Source of the DNA: Modestobacter sp.
GTDB taxonomy: Bacteria; Actinomycetota; Actinomycetes; Mycobacteriales; Geodermatophilaceae
Reading direction: 5' to 3'
NCBI GenBank assembly: GCA_025963425.1
Contig: JAOPUQ010000082.1
Span: forward strand, 1-29,819
Length of the DNA: 29,819 nt
The position numbers and the translations under genes are program-made. Positions 21,450 through 28,369 of the stretch are shown here, piece after piece (position 1 is the stretch's first letter; every line of letters begins with the position of its first letter). A model generated the notes under the pieces. That model had not been told where the DNA came from, did no database searches, and saw only the letters and a list, made by a program, of their open reading frames with translations.

Positions 21450-23459
21450 GTGAGCGCCGCCGAGCCCGCCGAACCCCAGGTCCTCTGGTGCCCCACACCC
21501 GAATCGATCGCGGCCTCCCAGCTCGGCCGGTTCGCCGCCTGGGTCGCCGAGCGACGGGGGCTGGACTTCGGCAGCCCGCCGGACTACGACGCCATCTGGC
21601 GCTGGTCGGTCGAGCACCTCGACCAGTTCTGGGCCGACGTCGCGACCTGGACCGACGTGCTGCCCGACGTCCCCGACGACCGGGTGCTCACCCGCCGCGA
21701 CATGCCCGGCGCCGAGTGGTTCCCCGGAACGACGCTCAACTACGCCCAGCAGGCGCTGCGGTACGCCACCGAGGAGCACCCAGCGCTCATCGTGGCCGAC
21801 GAGGACACCGCGCCGGTCGAGGTCTCCTGGGCGACGCTGGGCGGTCAGGTGGGGGCCTTCGCCGCCACGCTGCGACGCCTGGGCGTGCAGCGCGGTGACC
21901 GGGTCGCCGGCTACCTGCCCAACGTGCCCGAGGCGGTGGTCGCCTTCCTGGGTGCTGCCTCGATCGGCGCGGTCTGGTCCTCCTGTGCGCCCGACTTCGG
22001 CACCCGGAGCGTGCTGGACCGCTTCGCGCAGATCGAGCCGGTGGTGCTCGTGGCCGTGGACGGCTACCGGTGGGGCGGCAGGTCCTACGACCGCCGGGAC
22101 GTCGTCGCCGAGCTGCGGGCCGCCCTGCCCAGCGTGCGGACGACGATCGTCGTCCCGCGGCTGCGGCCGGACGAACCGCTCGACGGCGCTGAGCCCGATG
22201 CCGTGCTGCGCTGGGCCGATGCCGTCGCCGAGCCGCAGGAACCGGTGTTCGAGCCGCTGCCCTTCGACCATCCGCTGTGGATCGTCTACTCCTCGGGCAC
22301 CACGGGGCTGCCGAAGGGGATCGTGCACGGGCACGGCGGCGTGGTGCTCGAGCAGCGCAAGCAGATCGGCCTGCACCTCGACGTCGGCCCCGGCGACCGG
22401 CTGTTCTGGTACGCCTCCACCGCCTGGATCATGTGGAACATCGCCACCTCGGCGCTGCTGGCCTGCGCCACGCTGGTGGTCTACGACGGCGCCCCGACGT
22501 ACCCGGCGGTCGACGCGCAGTTCGCCCTTGCCGCGCGCACCCGGATGACCTACCTGGGCACCAGCCCCGGCTACCTCGGTGCCTGCGAGAAGGCCGGCGT
22601 GCGGCCGGGGGAGGACCACGACCTCTCCGCGCTGCGCGCGATCGGCGTCACCGGCGCACCGCTGCCGGCCAGCACGTTCCACTGGGTCTACGACGCCGTC
22701 GCGCCCGAGGTGTTCCTGGGTTCGCTGTCCGGCGGCACCGACATCGCCACCGGGTTCATCGGCAGCTCGCCGTTGCTGCCGGTCACCGCCGGGGAGCTGC
22801 AGCGCCCGATGCTCGGGGTGGCCGCGGCCTCCTGGGACGAGGACGGCCACCCCGTGGTCGGCGAGCTGGGCGAGCTGGTGGTCACCGCGCCGATGCCCTC
22901 GATGCCGTTGTACTTCTGGAACGACCCCGACGGCGTCCGTTACCGGGAGGCCTACTTCGACCCGTGGCCCGGCGTCTGGCGGCACGGCGACTGGCTGGAG
23001 GTCACCGAGCGCGGCACCTGCCTGATCACGGGCCGGTCGGACTCCACGCTGAACCGCGGCGGGGTCCGGATGGGGACGGCGGACGTCTACGCGGCGGTGG
23101 AGGCCATCCCGGCCGTCGTCGACTGTGTCGTCCTCGGCGTCGAACAGCGGGACGGCGGCTACTGGATGCCGCTGTTCGTGCAGCTGGCGCCGGGCGCCGA
23201 GCTGACCGCCGAGCTGACCGCCGAGATCAAGGCCGCGATCCGGACGAACGCCAGCCCCCGGCACGTGCCCGACGAGATCACGGTGGTGCCCGGGGTGCCG
23301 CACACCCGCACCGGCAAACGGCTGGAGGTGCCGCTCAAGCGGCTGTTCCAGGGCGTTCCGCCGGAGAAGGCGCTCAACCTGGGCGCGGTGGACGACGCCG
23401 CGGTGGTCGAGCACTACGTCGCCCTGGCCCGCGAGCGCAGCCGGACGACCGGCCCATGA
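21450..23459 (+). CDS. Acetoacetyl-CoA synthetase
   Basis: A 669-residue member of the acyl-adenylate-forming family matching acetoacetate-CoA ligase in length and motifs: N-terminal VLWCPTPE, PGAEWFPGTTLNYA, the ATP loop YSSGTTGLPKG at residues 280-290, WIMWN, SGGTDIATGFIG, and the C-terminal TRTGKRLEVPLKRL with the catalytic lysine. It converts acetoacetate, ATP and CoA into acetoacetyl-CoA in the cytosol. Placed in this operon it suggests that the pathway ends in acetoacetate or a close 3-oxoacid. GTG 21450 with GCAGGG about 7 bp upstream is chosen; GTG 21429 is an alternative. A 12-bp tandem duplication inside the gene (23196-23225) gives AELTAELTAE. It overlaps the amidase gene by ATGA. 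Confidence 0.93.
   Translation: MSAAEPAEPQVLWCPTPESIAASQLGRFAAWVAERRGLDFGSPPDYDAIWRWSVEHLDQFWADVATWTDVLPDVPDDRVLTRRDMPGAEWFPGTTLNYAQQALRYATEEHPALIVADEDTAPVEVSWATLGGQVGAFAATLRRLGVQRGDRVAGYLPNVPEAVVAFLGAASIGAVWSSCAPDFGTRSVLDRFAQIEPVVLVAVDGYRWGGRSYDRRDVVAELRAALPSVRTTIVVPRLRPDEPLDGAEPDAVLRWADAVAEPQEPVFEPLPFDHPLWIVYSSGTTGLPKGIVHGHGGVVLEQRKQIGLHLDVGPGDRLFWYASTAWIMWNIATSALLACATLVVYDGAPTYPAVDAQFALAARTRMTYLGTSPGYLGACEKAGVRPGEDHDLSALRAIGVTGAPLPASTFHWVYDAVAPEVFLGSLSGGTDIATGFIGSSPLLPVTAGELQRPMLGVAAASWDEDGHPVVGELGELVVTAPMPSMPLYFWNDPDGVRYREAYFDPWPGVWRHGDWLEVTERGTCLITGRSDSTLNRGGVRMGTADVYAAVEAIPAVVDCVVLGVEQRDGGYWMPLFVQLAPGAELTAELTAEIKAAIRTNASPRHVPDEITVVPGVPHTRTGKRLEVPLKRLFQGVPPEKALNLGAVDDAAVVEHYVALARERSRTTGP
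23196..23225 (+). repeat. 12-bp tandem repeat inside acetoacetyl-CoA synthetase gene
   Basis: GCCGAGCTGACC occurs twice in direct succession (23196-23207 and 23208-23219), followed by a half unit. It stays in frame and encodes AELTAELTAE in the C-terminal domain, so it is a harmless in-frame duplication rather than a regulatory repeat. Confidence 0.8.
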
Positions 23460-24733
23460 CGACCGGGTCCGAGGGCGGCGGGCACGGTGCGTCCGGGTCG
23501 GCGGACGCCGGCCGCGTGCGCGAGGTGGCACGGGCGACCAACGCCGTCGTCACCTGGATCGACCCGCCGCTGCCGCATGCCGCCGACGGGCCACTGGCCG
23601 GCGTCCGGGTCGGCCTGAAGGACAACATCGACACCGCCGGCGTGCGCACCAGCTGCGGCTCGGCGTTCTTCGCCGACCGGGTGCCGGACACCGACGCCGT
23701 GGTGGTGTCCCGGCTGGCCGACGCGGGCGCGGAGATGGTGGCCAAGCTGGCGATGTCCGAGTTCGCGGTCGGGCTGACCACGCAGAACTCCGCGTCCGGC
23801 CCCTGCCGGAACCCCTGGGACCTCGACCGGGTGCCCGGGGGGTCCAGCGGCGGCTCGGCTGCCGCGGTGGCGGCCGGCCTGGTGGACCTTGCGCTGGGCA
23901 CCGACACCGGCGGTTCGGTCCGCCTGCCGGCCGCCGCCTGCGGGGTCACCGCGCTGCGGCCGGGTGAGGGCACCGTGTCCTCCGTCGGCACCTTCCCGGT
24001 CTGCGAGCTCGTCGACACCGTCGGGCCGCTGGCCCGGTCCGTGCCGCTGGTCGCCCGGGCCTTCGCCGTCCTGGCCGGCCGGCCGGTCCGCGAACCGGTG
24101 CCCACCGTGCCGCGGCGGATCGGCCTGCCGGAGCTGTGGTTCGACGGCCTGGACGCCGGGGTCGCCGAGGTGGTCGCGGCCGCCGGCCAGGTGTTCGCCG
24201 CCGCCGGGGCCGAGCTGGTGCCCGTCCAGGTCGCCGGGATCGGGGCGGCGCAGGACGTCCTCTACACGATCGTCTACCTCGAGCTGCTCGAGCTGCACCG
24301 CGACCGGCTGGCCGACCCGGGGCGCTTCCAGCCCGACACGCTCGCCCGCATCCACCTCGGGGAAGGGCTCACCGAGGGCCACCGGGACGAGGCGCTGGCC
24401 ATCCGGACCGAGTACCAGCAGGGGCTGGACGAGCTGTTCGCCGACGTCGACGTGCTGCTCACCCCGACCCTTCCGGTCGACGTCCCCCTGGCCGTGGGGG
24501 TCGATGACGTCCTGACCACCACCCGCCGGCTGGGGCAGTGCGCCGCGCCCTGGTCGCTGCACGCCGGCCCGACGCTGGCGCTGCCGGTGGGCCGGCACCC
24601 GGTCTCCGGGATGCCCGTGGGCGCCCAGCTCACCGCCGCCGTCGGCGGGGAGGACCTGCTGCTCGACGCCGGGGCCTGGTTCCAGGAGTGCACCGTCTGG
24701 CACAACGAGGTGCCACCCTGCTCGGTGGACTGA
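23456..24733 (+). CDS. Amidase signature family hydrolase
   Basis: A 425-residue amidase of the amidase-signature family. The Ser-cisSer-Lys triad is complete: K55 (GLKDNIDT), S130 (PGGSSGGSAAA) and S154 (GTDTGGSVRLP), with the usual 24-residue spacing between the two serines. Substrates of the family range from simple amides to ureas and allophanate; residues outside the core do not reveal which applies here. It is the second C-N hydrolase, beside the nitrilase-like one, and the third hydrolase of the operon. The start overlaps the AacS stop by 4 bp. It is the last gene of the run: a palindrome and a convergent gene follow. Confidence 0.92.
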   Translation: MTTGSEGGGHGASGSADAGRVREVARATNAVVTWIDPPLPHAADGPLAGVRVGLKDNIDTAGVRTSCGSAFFADRVPDTDAVVVSRLADAGAEMVAKLAMSEFAVGLTTQNSASGPCRNPWDLDRVPGGSSGGSAAAVAAGLVDLALGTDTGGSVRLPAAACGVTALRPGEGTVSSVGTFPVCELVDTVGPLARSVPLVARAFAVLAGRPVREPVPTVPRRIGLPELWFDGLDAGVAEVVAAAGQVFAAAGAELVPVQVAGIGAAQDVLYTIVYLELLELHRDRLADPGRFQPDTLARIHLGEGLTEGHRDEALAIRTEYQQGLDELFADVDVLLTPTLPVDVPLAVGVDDVLTTTRRLGQCAAPWSLHAGPTLALPVGRHPVSGMPVGAQLTAAVGGEDLLLDAGAWFQECTVWHNEVPPCSVD

Positions 24734-24776
24734 ACCGGTCCCTCCCGCCGCGCTGCGGCCGCTGCTCGTCGCCGTC

Positions 24777-24790
24777 CCGGGAGCTCCCGG
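24777..24790. terminator. Short palindrome between convergent genes
   Basis: CCGGGAGCTCCCGG is a perfect 14-bp palindrome between the amidase stop and the stop of the convergent 613-residue gene. It can form a 5-bp stem with a 4-base loop on either strand. As a bidirectional terminator it is weak. Confidence 0.35.
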
Positions 24791-24794
24791 TGGC

Positions 24795-26636
24795 TCAGCG
24801 GTGCTCGTCGTCGTCGACCCCCGCGCCGCGGGCGACCGCCTCCTGCCACTCCGCCAGCGACCGGCGGTACCGCGCCCACTCCGCGGCGAGCGACGTGCCC
24901 GCGTCGTCCATCCAGTGGGTGACCCGGGGCAGCTCCTCCGGAGGCAGCAGCTCCCAGGCGGCCGCCAGCTGCGGCAGCCACCAGCGGCCCTGCTCGTCGG
25001 GGCGGACCACCTCCCGCCGGCACGGCCGGGAGTCGCCCCGGGGGCCGCCGAACTCGATCACCAGCGCGTCGCCGTCCCAGGCCACCCGAGGCATCACGTA
25101 CCCCCAGGCGCGGTCCCGGGTCCCGGCGGTGCGGCCGGCCCAGTAGTCGTCGATCGCCTCCCGCAGCCCCTGTACCGCGCGCCGCGTCGTCCACCAGACC
25201 AGGTTGGGCCGGCCGTCCTCGCGACCGTCCTCCAGCCGGACCGGCACCCCCTGGAACCCGACCGCGTAGCTGCGCGGGCCGCCGGGCCGGTGCGGGAGGT
25301 CGCGCATCCAGTCGCAGGACACCACGAAGGGCCGGCCGGTGGGCGGGCGGGGCCGCTCGGTTCCGCGCCGGCCCCGCGCCCCCCGCCCCGCGTGCAGGGC
25401 CCGCCCGGCGTCGGCCGGCGCCGTCCCGGCGTCGAGGTGGTGCACGGTGCCGGCCCGCTCGCCCGCGGGGAGGACGTGCCAGGGCAGCCCACGCACCTGG
25501 GGCACCTCGTACAGCCCGTCCGCCGGCGTGCTCCGGGACAGCTCCCGCTCACCCAGCAGGACGACGAGGTCGTCGCCGTCCCACCGCAGCCGGGGGAGCC
25601 CGAGCGCGGCCGGGTCGTCGGTGCGCCGGTGGGCGGCCATGTAGTCCGCCACCACGGCGGTCAGGACGGCGCGGGTGGTGGCCCAGCGGACCTTGTCCCC
25701 GCCGGGCACCGACCGCCCCTCGTAGGCCGTGCGGTGCCAGCCGTCGTCCTCCTGCTGCCACTCGGCGGAGTACAGATGGCACTCGCCGGGCTCGAGGTCC
25801 TCGGCCGGCTGACCCCGCAGCTCACGCTCGTAGCCGGCCAGCGGGTCGCCGGTGCCGGCGAGCCGCTGCTCGGTGCGGCGTACCGCCGCGGCGTACCGGG
25901 TGACGGTCTTCTCCAGGAGCGGGTCGCCGGGGCGCTCGGCGAGGTGCCGCAGCGCCAGCTCCAGGCTCTCCCGGTAGAGCCGCAGCACGTCCGCCGACAG
26001 CGGACCGGCGGCCAGCGCGGCGGCCAGTCGCTCCTGCTGCTCCTCCCTCTGGCGCACCTGCCGTTCCAGCAGCTCCGTCTCGGCCCGCAGCCGGTCCAGC
26101 TCCGCCGCCCGCCGGTCCAGCTCCGCCACCTGCCGCACCCGGTCGGCCTGCTGCCGCCGCTGCACGGCCGCCGCCTGGTTCAGGTCATCGGCCAGGCGCA
26201 CGAACGCCTCCGGTCCGCCCTCGCCCACGACCAGCGGCCCCGAGTCGAGCGTGCGGTGCTCCAGCCGGACCGCCGCGGCCACCCCGGCGCGGGTCACCAC
26301 GGCCGCGCCGCGCGCGCCGACCGTGGGGGCGAGCTCGGCGCGGTGGACCGACTCCACGCCCGGATTGGCCCGCCGGACCGCATCGAGCAGCCAGGAGCGG
26401 TACTCGACCGACGCCGCGCCGCGCAGCCCTCCCGTCCAGTACGCGACCCCCGCGAGCAGGACCGCGACGACGGTCAGGCCCACGGCGGCCGGCGCCGGCC
26501 CCGAGGTGGCGCACCGGACGGCGCCCGCCGCGGCCGCCGCGCACGCGATCACCAGCACCTGCGTGAGCGGCGCCGAGTACAGCCAGGTCCGGCTGTCCCG
26601 GCGCACCCCACGCAGCGACGCGTCTCCAGTGGGCAC
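24795..26636 (-). CDS. Membrane-anchored coiled-coil protein with duplicated C-terminal domain, function unknown
   Basis: I do not recognise a family for this 613-residue protein. Two hydrophobic segments lie at about residues 23-42 and 48-67. A region at 75-155 is followed by a heptad-like coiled coil at about 158-210, rich in R, E, Q and L (AELDRRAAELDRL, ERQVRQREEQQERL). The C-terminal half holds two copies of one module, about 286-404 and 436-580, joined by a Gly/Arg linker. Shared features in order are W(A/W)TTRAV-like, a D-Y-(M/W)-A segment, PR-x2-WDGD-x-LV, W-x2-LP-x-E and a (V)-(H/T)-H-x-(L/M)-D-x-G end. The GTG start at 26636 has AGGAGGA close upstream; longer frames toward 28532 run antisense to the acyl-CoA dehydrogenase and are rejected. 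It is divergent from that gene across 114 bp. Confidence 0.75.
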   Translation of the reverse strand: MPTGDASLRGVRRDSRTWLYSAPLTQVLVIACAAAAAGAVRCATSGPAPAAVGLTVVAVLLAGVAYWTGGLRGAASVEYRSWLLDAVRRANPGVESVHRAELAPTVGARGAAVVTRAGVAAAVRLEHRTLDSGPLVVGEGGPEAFVRLADDLNQAAAVQRRQQADRVRQVAELDRRAAELDRLRAETELLERQVRQREEQQERLAAALAAGPLSADVLRLYRESLELALRHLAERPGDPLLEKTVTRYAAAVRRTEQRLAGTGDPLAGYERELRGQPAEDLEPGECHLYSAEWQQEDDGWHRTAYEGRSVPGGDKVRWATTRAVLTAVVADYMAAHRRTDDPAALGLPRLRWDGDDLVVLLGERELSRSTPADGLYEVPQVRGLPWHVLPAGERAGTVHHLDAGTAPADAGRALHAGRGARGRRGTERPRPPTGRPFVVSCDWMRDLPHRPGGPRSYAVGFQGVPVRLEDGREDGRPNLVWWTTRRAVQGLREAIDDYWAGRTAGTRDRAWGYVMPRVAWDGDALVIEFGGPRGDSRPCRREVVRPDEQGRWWLPQLAAAWELLPPEELPRVTHWMDDAGTSLAAEWARYRRSLAEWQEAVARGAGVDDDEHR

Positions 26637-26750
26637 CAGGTCCTCCTCCGACCTCTCCGGTGTTGAGTGGATCACCTGAGGGTGCGCCGCGCAGCGGGTT
26701 ACCGGACAGTAGGTGTGTTCCGGACCGACGAGCCCCAGGAGCGCCCGACG

Positions 26751-28037
26751 ATGACGTCGACCGCCAGCCAGCCTGCCGAGACCGACCCGACCGGTGCTCC
26801 CGACGACGGGACGTGGCTGCCCGAGCCGCCCGCGCTGCACTCGCCGTGGCACACGCCCGAGCGCGCCGCGCTGCAGGAGCAGGCCCGCCGGTTCGCGATG
26901 GACGAGGTGCTCCCGACGGCGAACGAGCTCGACCCGCAGAAGGGCGAGATCCCGCAGCGCCTGCTGGAGCGGCTGGGTGAGCTGGGCTACTTCGGCATCA
27001 CCATCCCGGCCGAGGACGGCGGGCTGGGCCTGGGCGTCTTCGAATACTGCATGGTCAGCGAGGAGCTGGCCCGGGCCTGGATGAGCGTGGCGAGCATCCT
27101 GGCCCGGGCCCAGGGCATGGGAACCTCGGTGGCCGACGCCGGCCGGCGCCGCACGCTGCTCGGCCGCAGCGCCGCGGGCTCCTGGATCGGCGCGGTGGCC
27201 CTCTCGGAGCCCGACGCCGGCTCTGACCTGGCCAACGTGCAGACCCGGGCGGTGCGCGACGGCGACGAGTGGGTGGTCACCGGGCGCAAGCGGTGGTGCG
27301 GCAACGCCAAGGCCGCCGACTTCATCCAGGTGCTGGTCCGGGTGGCCGACCCGCAGCCGGGGGAGTCGCGGTCCCGCGGGCTGCGCAACCTGCTGCTCAC
27401 CAAGGAGCGCGGGGCGTTCCCGGCGGGGCTGACCGGCTACCCGATCGACAAGGTCGGCTACCACGGCTTCCTGACCTGGGACCTCACCTTCGACGGGGTC
27501 CGCATCCCGGCCGGGGACCTGATCGTGGAGGCCGGCGACGACGGCGCCCAGGGGGACGGCGACTCCGGAGCGGGCTTCCGGGAGGCGCAGAAGTTCCTGA
27601 ACACCGCGCGGGTGCACACCGCGGCCCGCGCCGTGGGGCTGGCCCGGGCCGCGGTCGAGGACTCGGTGCTCTACCTGCAGGAGCGTGAGCAGTTCGGCCA
27701 CCCGATCGGCGACTTCCAGGCGCTGCGGTTCGCGCTGGCCGACATGGCCGCCGAGGTCGAGCAGGCCCGCGCCTTCTACCGCCAGGTCGCCCACCTGCTC
27801 GACGAGGGCGTGCCGTGCGAGAAGGAGGCGGCGATGGTGAAGCTGCAGGCCACCGAGATGGCCGTGCGGGTCACCAACCAGGCGATGCAGCTCCACGGCG
27901 GCAACGGCTACACCACCGAGCGCCAGGTCGAGCGGCACTGGCGCGACGCCCGGCTCACCACGATCTTCGAGGGCACCAGTGAGATCCAGAAGCGGATCAT
28001 CAGCAACACGATGCTGCCGCGCAGCCCGCTGAGCTGA
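26751..28037 (+). CDS. Acyl-CoA dehydrogenase
   Basis: A 428-residue flavoenzyme of the acyl-CoA dehydrogenase family. The N-terminal helical domain begins after a Pro-rich 30-residue leader. The middle domain has ALSEPDAGSDLANVQTRA and the FAD-binding VTGRKRWCGNA; the C-terminal domain has REQFGHPIGDFQALRFALADM, QLHGGNGYTTERQVERHWRDAR and IFEGTSEIQKRII, with the glutamate of FEGT in the catalytic-base position. It desaturates an acyl-CoA at the alpha-beta position and gives electrons to ETF; chain specificity is not evident. ATG 26751 is chosen with AGGAG at 26737-26741; the frame open to 26667 lacks support. It is monocistronic here, although it could serve general beta-oxidation downstream of the operon's acetoacetyl-CoA step. 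Confidence 0.93.
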   Translation: MTSTASQPAETDPTGAPDDGTWLPEPPALHSPWHTPERAALQEQARRFAMDEVLPTANELDPQKGEIPQRLLERLGELGYFGITIPAEDGGLGLGVFEYCMVSEELARAWMSVASILARAQGMGTSVADAGRRRTLLGRSAAGSWIGAVALSEPDAGSDLANVQTRAVRDGDEWVVTGRKRWCGNAKAADFIQVLVRVADPQPGESRSRGLRNLLLTKERGAFPAGLTGYPIDKVGYHGFLTWDLTFDGVRIPAGDLIVEAGDDGAQGDGDSGAGFREAQKFLNTARVHTAARAVGLARAAVEDSVLYLQEREQFGHPIGDFQALRFALADMAAEVEQARAFYRQVAHLLDEGVPCEKEAAMVKLQATEMAVRVTNQAMQLHGGNGYTTERQVERHWRDARLTTIFEGTSEIQKRIISNTMLPRSPLS

Positions 28038-28054
28038 CCCCGGGGGCTTGTCGG

Positions 28055-28087
28055 GCTCACGCCCGGAGGAACGGCGTCCGGGTGAGC
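28055..28087 (+). terminator. Imperfect hairpin after acyl-CoA dehydrogenase gene
   Basis: GCTCAC (28055-28060) pairs with GTGAGC (28082-28087), with further short G/C pairing inside interrupted by bulges. It begins 18 bp after the stop codon. No T-tract follows. It is a weak terminator candidate and overlaps the end of the small minus-strand frame. Confidence 0.35.
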
Positions 28088-28309
28088 CGGGGGAGCGCGG
28101 CGGCGAAGCAGCAGGACGGCGCCGGCGATCAGCGCCCGCCCACCGGCGGTGTAGGCCGCGAAGACCACCGGCGCGGCCAGCTCGACGCCGACCCCGGCCA
28201 CCGAGGTGACCGTCGCGCGGGCCGGGCCGGTGATCGCCTCCTGCAGCCGGGTCTCGGCGACCACCAGCACCAGCAGCGCCCAGATCTCGCGGTCGTCGAG
28301 CTGGGTCAA
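28057..28309 (-). pseudogene. Probable frameshifted small membrane-protein gene
   Basis: From TTG 28309 a minus-strand frame codes for a hydrophobic protein (EIWALLVLVVAET, then AAPVVFAAYTAGGRALIAGAVLL) with nearly all third positions G or C. At about 28108-28117 this bias is lost in that frame and appears in the next frame, which reads FAAALPRLTRTPFLRA and ends at TGA 28057-28059 with every third position G or C. One inserted base (or two lost) near there would join the parts into a protein of about 84 residues with two to three hydrophobic segments. No ribosome site is evident and I recognise no family. It may be a pseudogene, a sequencing error or a chance open frame. Confidence 0.4.
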
Positions 28310-28369
28310 TCGGGGGGCATGGCGGGAAAGTGGTCCCGCCGGCCGGCGGACGCAGCCGGTGCGCGCGCC

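Larger units (their letters stand above)
28038..28369. other. Region between acyl-CoA dehydrogenase and histidine kinase genes
   Basis: These 332 bp hold no intact gene. They contain an imperfect hairpin after the dehydrogenase stop (28055-28087) and the remains of, or a frameshifted, small membrane-protein gene on the minus strand (28057-28309). Confidence 0.6.

Noticed and set aside
21390..23531. 713-residue minus-strand frame opposite acetoacetyl-CoA synthetase
   Set aside because: Shadow composition and full overlap with a secure gene.
24801..26666. 621-residue plus-strand frame opposite the 613-residue membrane protein
   Set aside because: Considered seriously because the minus-strand protein is unknown. 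The minus strand has a good ribosome site, membrane segments, heptads and an internal duplication; the plus frame is P/R/G/V-rich without features.
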